Shown piece after piece: positions 26,401-37,004 of a stretch of DNA of 64,000 nucleotides (positions within the stretch are counted from its first letter, which is position 1; each line of letters begins with the position of its first letter). The notes beneath the pieces were generated by a model that was given only the letters and a program-made list of their open reading frames with translations, did no database searches and was not told the DNA's origin. The stretch spans positions 124,001-188,000 of the forward strand of contig JALIZF010001820.1 in NCBI GenBank assembly GCA_029948255.1, in the 5' to 3' direction. A program made the translations under genes and the position numbers. The stretch comes from Telmatactis stephensoni. Lineage: Eukaryota; Cnidaria; Anthozoa; Actiniaria; Isophelliidae.

Positions 26401-29400
26401 AGACATTGTGATTTGTAATGTAAGGATCTGGTGAGAAAATATTTTTAGAAATATCAATTTTTGATTGTAGATTTGGAATTGGACACAAAGCTGCCCAAAA
26501 CAACAGTCCAGATTTACTGGTCATACATGATATGCTTGATACCATACCACTGTAAGTTGGTAAGTTGATCAGAATACCTTCAATTGCAAATCTTCTTCGA
26601 CCCCATCTTCTATCCTCTCTATTAAAAGGCTGTTTTACTCTAATGGATATAATGTTCTCATCTATAGGGAACTCTAAACAGTAGAATCTGAAAACAGCAA
26701 TACATCATTATGGTGACTGGCTTGGTTATTATTTATGATGTAGTTATGAAATACTTATAAATAATTATTTTAATAAGAACTTTTTAGCTTGTAAATCAGA
26801 AACTTGTACATTATAAATGTACTTTATGTAATATAATATTACATAAAGTACATAATGTGCAAGTTTCTGATTTACAAGCTAAAAAGTTCTTATTAAAATA
26901 ATTATTTATAAGTATTTCATAACTACATTATCATAAATAATAACCAAGCCAGTCACCAAGAGCTCAAGAGGGGGGGTTATTTGTTTTCATCATTCTCATG
27001 CGGCACCAAGAAAAAGGGAGGGACTTCACTTAAGCCTTTAAACCACCCGTGGCCCAAAAGCATTGATGAAGTCATGTGTCAAACTATAAATTAATGGAAA
27101 GTAAGACATTAACTGGACGGTATAAAGATGATACCTGAAGAACTTGAACCATAAAAACCCTAATGATGCTGTGTTTTTGGAGTTATAAGTCAAGTCCCTT
27201 GAATCCTGAAATACAATAAATTTAATTTTAATTACAGTGTGTTTCACATAACCTTTGACAAGTGGATTCTGAAGTTTGTTCTGAAGTTCAAGTGATACTT
27301 TGAAAGTTGACCATAAACATCATTGAGGATTTGCATTAAGGCAGTGCTCTGCCTAAAGAAGTTCACAATTTTGTCATCAAAATGTATGTCAAGCTTTAAT
27401 GAATCAAGAAACTTGATTCAAGCTTGAATTAAAAAACTTGATTCTCACGAATTCCTGAATGTATGAGGGATTATGAAGCTTGAAGTTGGCAAATGAAGTT
27501 TGTTGTGATGCTTCAGAGTACAATTTGAACTCTGCAACTCTGAACAATGTAATGTGAAATGCACTGTAATTAATTATCGACTTTATTGAAAATAAGTGCG
27601 ATTTTGTTTCGGTGCTGTCAAGTGGGTGTACACAGTGCTGTCAAATGTATGCACACAGTTTATTTAATAATATATATAAATTACCTTTTCAGTATCTAAC
27701 ATTGGTAAAATTGGTGGAGTGCTATTCTGAAGGAACTGTATCACCATTAGAGCAAGACAGTAGGGAGCCAGTCCGCCATCAGTTTTGCTATCTATGCTAC
27801 AATGCTAATTAAAAATCAAATTATAGATATCAGATCTACATCTACATCTACATTTATTGTTGTCGGTAAAATCTTTCAATAATTAACACACCAACCATGT
27901 ATTTAAAATTTATAAAAATTCTAAAAATATTTACAAAATAGCAAAATAAAACAATATAACAACAACAAAAACTAATAAAATATGATATTAAAATGAGGTC
28001 AAATTGACCTTTGATTTAAAAATACTTAAAGAATTTGAATTAACTGTCAGATTGAGTACAATAAAATAAAAATGTTAAGGTTATGGTTAAGGCTAGTTAA
28101 ATGGTAACCTGGGTACCAGAGGCCTGACTAGCTTAGCTTGGTTAGCTTTTTAGTTATTCTAAGCTGCGGTACTCACTGTTGCTATAATTATAAATGTCTA
28201 CTTTTTTATATTTCTATAATATATTAATGTAATTTTCTAGGATGGGTAGAATAAACAGTTGTTGTTGTTGTTGTTGTTAGGACCAGTCTTACTGCAGGTG
28301 CCTCTTGTACCCAGGGTAGTTAAATGGACACTGGAGGACTAAATCATATCAGTCGTACAAGTACAGTGTACTGTCATTTAGGTTACTGGCCTAGAGTGCT
28401 GGCCTTGACTGATTCATATATTATAAGATTTTAGACCTGAAAAAATCATCAGAAAATCACTTACTAGGCTAATAATTTTTACAGACATCTCTTCAAATAC
28501 AGTGTAATTCAGTAAAGGTATTAATGCAACTCATCATATGAACATTGATTTATAATTTAATGAAAGATCTATTTATTAAATAATTAAACCCCTACCTGTG
28601 CCCAAAATCTGATACCCCAAACAAGTTTACGGACAACAGGATTTATTTCTGCATAACAGTTCAGCAATTTTGAGGTTTTACAAGCCTTAAATTAACATGA
28701 ATTCAAAGCATACAAATTAAGAAAATATGTCAAATGTATTATTCAGCAAACTAGGCTTCAAGCCTGTAACCTACCAGTTCACCACCACAACAGAGACGAC
28801 AAGTTAAACCACTGAAAAAAAAAGGTGAATTAAGCCTTTATCAGCAAAAGCTCTGCTTTCAGAGTGAATTCCTACTGCATTGAAGATGGTATAATCAGGC
28901 ATGATAAATTACTTATGCTGAGTTTGGGTTTAATGATTATACTTTCAATCAGAGACAACCAAACTCAACATTTAAGGAATTCTTATTGTTTTGCCAGACT
29001 TACGTTTTCTTATGTATAAATGATATCTGTGGGACAGTGAGATCAAACTCATCTTTTACATCTTTACATTTTTCTGAAATCAATTGAGAACAAAAAAAAT
29101 TGTTAGCAAAACTTTCAAACCAGTGATTTAATGAATATAACACAATGGCAGCAAAATCAGCTTGAACATTTTCCAGCAAAAGTAATTTCAAACCACTACA
29201 TGTTACAATGTACTTATAAAAATGCCAGTTTTATAAACATTTCAAAAAGTGTGAGAGAAACTTACCATTTGTTTGAAGAAGTCCCTTAATTGAAATGAGA
29301 GTCTGAGGCACTTTTGTCTAGAAAAGGGTTTGCTTTGTTGGTTAACATTACCTTGTGTATCTGCGATCTTGAAAAGGGAGTGGGGGAGAGGTAAGGGGGC

Positions 29401-32400
29401 AGGGCGACGGGGGAGGGGGGAGGGGGAGGAGGAATGGGAAGGTATTCATCATTATCATCATCATCATCAGAAAAACCAAGAGGTGTCATGTTTATTACCT
29501 TATCATCATTAGGAAGACTTAAATCTAAGTTGACATCACTTGATTTGAATCCAAAACATGTAAGTGAAGAGCCATAAAGAGTAAGTTTGGAATCTGTTGA
29601 GAAAAATGTACTAAATATCACACATGTACAATACAATGTAGGAAATGAAGCAATAACAGTGGTAAATGAAGCAATAATTTTTATTTAGAACAGTCTTAGT
29701 TGGCAGTACAGCACAGTGCAGTAAAGCACAGTACAGTACAGCAAAGTACAGCACAGTATAGCACAGCACAGTACAGCACAACACAGCATAGCACATACAG
29801 TATAGTACAGTAGCACAGGACAATGCAGTACAGTACAAGTGCAACACAGCACTGTACCCTATAGCACAGCACAGCATAGCACAGCATAGCACAGCATATA
29901 TAGCACAGCACAGCACCATACAGTACCGCACAATACAGTACAGCATAGCTCAATACAGCACAGCACATAACAGTACAATATTTCTGACTGATCAGACATA
30001 GATGTTGACAGGTCATATTTGCTTTCCTGAAAAATGACTTGCTTATTGATAAATTATCCTAATTTCATATGCCTCGTGTCTACGTGTACCTTCTAAACAA
30101 AATGGTATCCTTTTCAAGCATATAAATGACAGTTTATATTATGAACAGTTACCTGTAGATTTGACAGATTATTGTAGTATTACCTGGAACCTTAGACTGT
30201 ATCACTCCTAAGATTTCCTCGGCAATTTGCAGTCTAATAGGAAGGTCTGAGTCAGGGTTCAAGGCGTGTTGCTTAGCAACAGAGTCTAACATGGTTTCCA
30301 AGGCCTTGATCTGAGATGATGAAGGGTTTGGGATACTTCTCATGGTTACAATTGTTCCCTTAGACTACAATAAAATTGGATAGCATTTAAGGTTATTCAG
30401 TAAAAGGAAAAGGAAGGAACCATTAAAAGGATGCATCCACAGAAGTCCACTCAAGATTGCCTAGTGCATATAAGGCTCAAAGAAAGGGGGAGGGAGGGAG
30501 AGAGGAGGAAGAGGAGGAAGAGGGGAGGGAACTCCCCTCTCCTCCCTCCCCTTACCCATAGTCTACCTTCAAACCCTCTCTCCCTCCCTCCCTCATTACG
30601 TATACTTCATCCTATGGATTTCTTTACTATCTTATACATGCTCTTTGGGATGTCATAGTTGGATTCTGGATTCCTGATGAGAGAAACTCACACGATTATC
30701 ATACCTTTTAGGGGTCAAAATCATAAGACTTGGTACTTTAAATAACTATATACCAAATTGCATGCTCTATTGGCACCTTCAAGGGGTAAACATATTGTAT
30801 CTTCCACTGTCCCAATACGGTACACATCTTAGGGGTGAAAATTAACATGGTCAATGGTCATCCCTGACTGAAATATACCCACCACCCCTGGGGTGATGAC
30901 AGTCTGTTCCCTGTAACCTTTGGGTAAGGCAGCAAAGATGAAATACTATCCTTTACATTCAAAAGGAACTATAAATAACCAAGAGACCATAATACTATTA
31001 AAGAGAGCGAAACTTGCAGATTAATGTCTGTTGGATGTGCTTCACGCTTAAGGTTATCTTTAGTAACAGGAAGTTGATGCCATATTGTGCACACAAGGCT
31101 CTCAAACAATAGTAAGAATTTTAATTTTTGTGTGCGTACAGATACAAACTATTTCTTCTACAGCAATCAGATTTCATTGTTTGCATGCGCAATGGTGTCA
31201 ATTTTCTGTTACTGAAAATAACCTTAAGCACCAAGCACATCACACACACACAAGAGACCATAATACTAAGAGAGCAAAACTCAGTATTAATGTCTGTGCG
31301 ATGTTCGTGGCAGCTAAGGCTATTTTTAGTAACTTTGCCATCACGTGCGCAAGGCTCTCAAACAATAAAAATTGATTTTTAACGTGCGTGCGGACAGGAC
31401 CATTTGTTTTCAGCATTTGAATTCTATTGTTTGAGAGCCTTGCGCGTGCGATGGCGAAGTTACTAAAAATAGCCTTAGCCACCAAGAACATCACACAGAC
31501 ATCTCTTGACACACATCAATAGGCCACATTCGAGATATCAAGATTCCTAGCATGATAGTGAGGCTCAGTAAACTGCAGAAATAACCACCTAGCAGAAAGA
31601 GAATAAGTGTATTATGATATTGGAAATTATGTAGAAAAAATTAGTAGAAACTTGTTTTCTGACCTAAAATCATGAAAAATGTGTCACTTTTTTTATTCTA
31701 ATTAATATTAATTAATGACCTTTCGATCCAATGACAATGTGGCCTATACATGTACCTCACCTGTTTCACTCTCTTAGTATAATGATCTCTTGAAATAACT
31801 TATAACGCTTACCTTAACATTCTTCTTATGAGACTTTCCATTTATATGCAGCTTTAATTTTTCTTCGCTAACAATGTCAAATGTAACATTACAAACTTTA
31901 CAATACAATGCGGGTTTTCCAACATCCTGTGGCAAAACAAAAATAAATGTATTTTACAATCATGAGCCTGAATGTGGATATTATATTTCTAAAGGCTCCA
32001 TTCTTATTACAACTGTAGATACCCAAAGTAGTGGGGCTAAGGTGTAAACACAAGTGCACTAGAGTGATTATAAAAGCACAATGCTAGACCAGGCTGTGTG
32101 ACTATTGTGTTAAGGTCTAGAGTGACGGTTCAGCGTGACCTGTACTTCTAAGACACAGATATTGTGCCAAAAATATAGCTTACCTAAAAAACAAATGTTC
32201 ACATTGGAGCCCCAAAAATAATCAAATCTACAAAGCTTTGATGGCTGAACATTTAACACCAGGGGTTGATTAATTTCTAACTTAAATCTCCCAGAAAGGG
32301 GCTCAGTTTTATATTGATAAGGTTTGGATTCATAATGTAAATAGTTTATATAGTACAGGAAATAACAAGAAAACTTGTCGCAACACGCAGGCATGTATAA

Positions 32401-35400
32401 AGGTTTTATGACTGATTAAACATGTGGCATATAGCATTATCATAGTGGGTATAGTGGAATTATTTAAATTCACAGCATATTCCTGGCATGAGTACCACTG
32501 ACAGGACAATCATGGCAGGCCATTTATCACTTTTCACAGTTGACTGAAATGTGAGTGCACCTCAACACATACTTTACATTGTATAATTGAAAAAGTGACC
32601 AAGAACATGGCTTAGGTGAACATTTTTTGGTGTTTTCTCAAACAATACAAAATGACATCAACAGACTTTCCTTTGATAGAATGTGTCATTTCAGAAATTG
32701 GAAATATTTCCAGGGGTGAGGAAGGGGAAGATGGGCAGAGGAAAACAATTTGAAAATGAAAGATTTTGAAGTACAGAACATAATAGAAAAAAGAGAAAGT
32801 AGTGTGATGTTTTGGTGTCGACAAGGCACCATTTCAAGAGAAGTGAAAGCCAATGTCAAAGATATCACAAGATTTACATAAGGTTAAACAAATAACTTTC
32901 ACAGTGAGATTAACTTTATAATTCACTTTACTTGATACTGGACTGCCTTGTTGACACTGTAATGTCACACTACTTTCTTTTATTTTTATTACATTTTGTA
33001 TGAAAGAAAACTGGAAATTCCTTAAGAATTCCCTCCATGGTAGAATAATATTTTGGAATAATGTTCACCACAGAGTGATGTGGCAAACGTGATGCAACGC
33101 CACACGAAAACAGGATGTTAGATAACAAATTTATCACATTCGTTAGTTCTGTGACTACCATAACAATGTTGACATGGATGCCAATTCGCTGGCTTTAATG
33201 TCCTCTTCTTAATTTAATTTTAATTAATTTATTAACTTTGCCATAATACAAACAACAATAATAAATAAATAGATAGCTAAATATTAAATAATAAAATGTC
33301 TATGATGTTGTTTCTATTGTCTGGTATTCTAAGTGTGTGTGACCCCACATGCACACAATAGGGACCTTACGCAACGACGACGGCGACGTCAGTGAAGACG
33401 GGGCGCCAAAAAAGATTAAAGAACAATCGATAACGCTATTTCTTTCGCTTGTTCATTTTCATGTGACATTCAGACTTAGAATCTTGAAATAAATGAAAAT
33501 GAAAGATCAGTTTTCTGTGCGAACGAAAAATAAGCTGATTTACTTCTACAAGTTGCCGTTCTTGGTAGAGCGTGAAATCTGGACTTTTCACGGTGTAGTT
33601 TTGAAGAGTACGGTCGATATCTTTGCAGTTCTACACATTTGCACGTGCATTTATTGTATTTTGTAATTAAAGGCATTGTTTTATGCTGTCGTCGTCCATG
33701 TTGCCGTCGTGGTTGCGTAAGATCCCTAATGTCTTGACGTTAGAGACAGCAACGGTCAATTTTCGAACAATATTTGTCAGCTTGTGTGGTGTCCTCTTAA
33801 TGTCATCGCATCCTGTTTGCTAAATCACTCTAAATCACTGTAATATCAATACCTAGGTGTCAAAAAAGAAAGTCACTCTGGCCATTTCTATGAGCACTCC
33901 TTCAATTACCTGTTTTCAATAGACGTCATATATATACGTATGACTGAGAGCACACGAAGGGCAATGTTTAACCATCATTTGAAGCTAGATAATGAGATTC
34001 AAGGACTTTTATCAGCTGATTGAACAAGCAATTGTCTAAAGCGCTCTCGTCTGGGTCAGGCAATTACACTTAGAATACCAGACAATAGTAACATCATCTA
34101 TAGCATTTTAATTGTCTTTTTATATCTCTGGTGAAAAAATGGAAGAAAGACCTCATACGACTCAAAGATCACACAGAGATGTGTTTGGTGGTAAAACCTG
34201 TCAATAAACTTTCAAGCTTATCTACATACATTGTATATATTAAGTAAACTGCAATTTTCACATTTTGTTGTTGCTACATTTTGTTGGTTTCACTTCCATC
34301 AATCAAAATTAAAAATCAAAATAATGAAGAAATCCAGAAGATAGTTATTGTGTGAGGTAGAGTAAAAATGAAATATCATTTTGGGTCATTTGGTAGGTAT
34401 TTAGGGTGCTCTGAAATCAATGTTTTTGATCAAAATTGATGGAAGCCAAATTGACAAAATCTAGCAGACTGTTTGGACGTCTGAGTTTGCATGATTTTGA
34501 AAAATTGTGATAACAGTGGATAGCACTACCCATTAAATATATCCTTATCCTGCAGATAAAATGATGCAGTTAGAGAGCATCAAATAGAAATAGTAACATT
34601 AATTCATCTGCATGATACCGATTTAGTCAATGGGTGGTATTTATCCAGTGAATCATGTAAAATTAGAAACTAACCTTTGGTTTAGCTCTAGTAATAAAAT
34701 GCTGTTCTTCAAAATTTTTCAAACGTAAGTCAGAAATAACAGTTACAGGAGGCTAAAATGTGGCAAATACAATAATCGTATTAGTAAATATAACATAACT
34801 TCTCTTAAATGTGTCTAGATAAACACCCTTGAGACCTGAGCTCATTGTGTCTGTTTTGATAAGGACTGTTCACTGTGCAGTATAATTTAGCTGAGAAAAG
34901 GCAAATTTGTCTGAATTGGTGTTAGCCTTACAGGGAAGAGCCCCAAAATACAACCGCCGACATACATTGTATTGGTTTGTTTCTGTGTGAGTTATATTTG
35001 AAAACGGGGTTCAGACTGTTTTTTTCTTATCTTGAGAGTAGATCTCAATTCATCATGGTTCACTATCTCACAAAATTTAATTTGGATTATAGAGTGCCAC
35101 AGGGTTCATGCCTTAGGCCATTGCTACCTCACAGCAATGACTGGGTTATTGCTGTGAGATGTCTATAAAAACATTTGAAATTTCTGCTATGACCATGCTG
35201 TGACCTTGTTGTTTTCACAGTCATACGGAATCTACTCTACTGCCAGTTACGCTATCTGTTCATTATGCTTAAGTTACTGGAATGGTAGCACTTAATCGGG
35301 GGAGGGGGGAGGTGTTAATTGCACCTTTATTGCCATGACCCCCCCTTTCCCCCTCCCCAGGTTACTTAAAGTTAGGCAGGGGTCACACTAGACGAAATCG

Positions 35401-36428
35401 TGTTTATTTGAGGAATGATTTTGCTAGTAAATAACGAATAACGTGTGACCGCATTTGTGCTAAAATTTGGCATTTGCCAATATTTAATGGATTTGTCAAA
35501 AACTTCAGAGATGCTGAAGTGTTGCCTCGGAGCAGCCTAAATTTTGGCGAAGAAAACAAACCTATTGTTTTAGTGACAAACTTGTCAAGATTATGTGATA
35601 ACAATCTCATATTCGGCGGGAAAGGTTATGAATTTGAACTCTAAACATGGATCCAAACACGTTTCCTCCAGGTTATTTCAATGGATGCCAGTATTCCGAT
35701 CCATACAGTCAAAGTTTTAACATGCAACATTCATTGTGGAATATTTAGATTGACATGTGAATTTGGACTGGAATCAAATTTCTGACTAATCCAAAAATTA
35801 GATCTGGAAAATTCTTAAGCGTAAATTTTTCGCTCTCAGAAATTTATGTAAACAAAACCTCGATCAACTAGTGCAACCCCTGCCTTAGCCGGCCTTAATA
35901 AAACTACTGAAGTGATGATAAAAGTGTCCACAGAAGAAATATATTTCAGAGCCGTTCTAATTGAATAGAGATAAAAGTAATTAATGTAAATTATGGAGAT
36001 TATCATTTCATTAATGTTTTGGAAAGGGATTTTTTAACTGTCCATAACTCATTTCCTGGCTATATGAGACAAGTTATCTGTGTTACAGGGACCCACAAGG
36101 AGAGTTTTCATATCGGGTTAAAGATGTTTTGACAAAGTTATTCAACTAACAAACATCTTCTTTCAAGCGAAGGTCCGGGAAATACATCAAATCAGATTCC
36201 GGGAATCTTGGATAGGAAATAAATTTGAGTATCCCTTAAGAAAAGGTATCTCTCTAATTTCTTGGGTAGAAGCGAGTGGGAAACTAATCTCTCTCTATTC
36301 AAAAGCCTAGTTGAGCAAAGCTACTTTCTTACTTTTCTTGTAGGGGCTTCTTTTGTCGAACCATTTGCGGGGTGACAGTTTGGAGCACTGGCACTTTCGG
36401 AGTTTTCCTTCACGCTAGATTCGTTCAT
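16233..36428 (-). CDS. TUT4/7-like: Terminal uridylyltransferase, TUT4/TUT7 (ZCCHC11/ZCCHC6) family
   Basis: Adds uridines to RNA 3' ends (mRNA decay, let-7 precursor control). Exons in transcript order, each given high-low: 36428-36333 (ATG), 34752-34675, 31926-31813, 30364-30184, 29593-29352, 29317-29266, 29073-29004, 28811-28775, 28685-28596, 27804-27685, 27205-27135, 26687-26578, 26427-26380, 26073-25999, 24827-24261, 23944-23858, 23523-23332, 22316-22158, 21772-21581, 21102-20931, 20734-19347, 18893-18789, 18653-16820. Domains: C2H2 finger (residues 59-96); inactive nucleotidyltransferase with DVN in place of DxD; CCHC knuckle (about 607); active domain with GSSMNGFGFRDSDLD and third Asp in ADISLYN; PAP-associated region; second CCHC (about 984); long disordered tail ending in RGRGRGRG. 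About 2,030 residues, against roughly 1,500-1,650 in human. Exon 23523-23332 is one base out of phase (see findings). Whether the gene ends at TAA 16814-16812 or splices to a terminal exon at 16359-16233 is unresolved. Confidence 0.92.
16683..16785 (+). repeat. GGAA/GGGA polypurine tract
   Basis: Purine-rich GGAAGGAA/GGGAGGGA repeats just downstream of the end of the last large TUT exon. Confidence 0.85.
22693..22833. mobile_element. Fold-back (MITE-like) element in TUT intron
   Basis: Termini GGGTGTTTTCCATTTAGTGG and CCACTAAATGGAAAACATCC, with further pairing (AACCAACCGGCCAGAACAG). Flanking TTA suggests a 3-bp target duplication. About 141 bp. Confidence 0.8.
25390..25620 (+). mobile_element. 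3' tail of a SINE or LINE with (ATT)n end
   Basis: The stretch ends TAAAGCGCCTAGAGCAG...GGCACTATATAAAT followed by an ATT microsatellite. This is the form of a retroelement 3' end with a simple-sequence tail. It lies in a TUT intron. Confidence 0.5.
25632..25750. mobile_element. Dispersed short element, TCATATGAYTGTGAA family, copy 1
   Basis: One of five copies in the window (others near 35159-35230, 41107-41190, 46025-46125, 51390-51515). The family shares GTCTATAAAAACATTTGAAA-like core sequence and ends in TTTTCACAGTCATATGA, which is the inverse of its start. Confidence 0.6.
26711..26958. repeat. 248-bp near-perfect palindrome
   Basis: TGGTGACTGGCTTGGTTATT at the left edge is matched by AATAACCAAGCCAGTCACCA at the right edge. 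The arms pair almost without mismatch to a centre at about 26834 (TAATATAATATTA). It lies about 20 bp upstream of the TUT exon at 26687-26578 on the transcribed strand. It is probably a very young fold-back element. Confidence 0.9.
29700..29990. repeat. CAGYA pentanucleotide-like array in TUT intron
   Basis: About 290 bp of imperfect CAGTA/CAGCA units. The minus-strand open frames across it are cysteine/tyrosine/leucine-rich repeat translations, not a gene. Confidence 0.9.
30975..31510. mobile_element. Direct and inverted copies of a short element
   Basis: The phrase AAGGCTCTCAAACAATA occurs at about 31098 and 31350 on plus and inverted at about 31425. AAGAGACCATAATACTA occurs at about 30980 and 31251. 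The 31250-31510 part is a fold-back whose arms include GCTAAGGCTATTTTTAGTAA and its complement. It lies in a TUT intron. Confidence 0.7.
33292..34110. mobile_element. Inverted-repeat element with a second one nested inside
   Basis: Outer arms: CTATTGTCTGGTATTCTAAG (33313-33332) and CTTAGAATACCAGACAATAG (about 34069-34088), extending to about 45 bp. Nested inside is a 367-bp element, 33361-33727, with termini GGGACCTTACGCAACGACGA and GTTGCGTAAGATCCC, flanked by TA on both sides. It lies in a TUT intron. Confidence 0.8.
34977..35135 (+). pseudogene. Relic of non-LTR retrotransposon reverse transcriptase
   Basis: A plus-strand frame reads FFSYLESRSQFIMV followed by YRVPQGSCLRPLLP. This matches the reverse transcriptase signature of LINE elements, where a SYL.NR.Q block precedes GVPQGS.LGPLLF. 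Only about 50 codons survive; the frame then runs into a short hairpin and a dispersed short element. It lies in the first TUT intron, antisense to that gene. It is a dead fragment. Confidence 0.7.
35373..35888. mobile_element. Inverted-repeat element in first TUT intron
   Basis: Termini TAGGCAGGGGTCACACTAG and CTAGTGCAACCCCTGCCTTA. About 515 bp with no recognisable coding sequence. Confidence 0.65.
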
Positions 36429-37004
36429 CTTGTTCACTTGCCTTTACGTTATCAACCTTAAAGCTTCTGTCACGGCTTAATTATTCGACAGTGGAAAGTT
36501 TTTTTGACATGTCTAAGAAATTAATTCTCCCGGAAGAACACAACATTGGCGGGACTTCTCCTTTCAAATCTACATAGAATCGAAACCGCAGTCTTTAGAC
36601 TTCCACATGTTCCAGTAAATGACCGTTTCTAGTGTATGCTACAAAATTAATCGGTCTTCCTGTCCTCAAAAGAGTTCCAAGAAAGAAATATTAGCGAAAA
36701 AAATGTCCAAACTCCCTGACTTCCAATTTTAGCCGCCATTTTTTTCCACTAACAATCGAACACTCGACGTATCAGTAGAAATAAATGGTCGATAACTCTT
36801 CGTGATCATTCGTGCGTCGTCGGTAATATTCCGTCAAGATTTCGTCACCAGCAGTGCGCTTTTCCGTTTCGCATTGCTGAAGGGTGGTAAGTCATGCAAA
36901 ACACAGAGGTAGCGTCCCCTTTTGGTAGTTTATCATGAAGTTCTAGGCTATTTTAGCTTGATTACCAACCCATCACTCAGTAGACGACCTTTCAGATTAC
37001 AAAA
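36429..37004. promoter_or_regulatory. Divergent promoter region, TUT and winged-helix/PHD/SAM genes
   Basis: The start codons of two divergent genes are 576 bp apart, so both promoters and 5' UTRs lie here. No clear TATA box was seen at either end. Exact transcription starts cannot be set from sequence. Confidence 0.6.

Noticed and set aside
26380..26687. One continuous TUT exon across 26380-26687
   Set aside because: The frame is open throughout, but the donor after AIEG and the acceptor before ATCCTTAC restore the family sequence AIED-P, as at the second, active domain; the middle reads as a short intron.
29611..30016. Cys/Tyr/Leu-rich minus-strand frames
   Set aside because: Translations of the CAGYA repeat array between two well-supported TUT exons.
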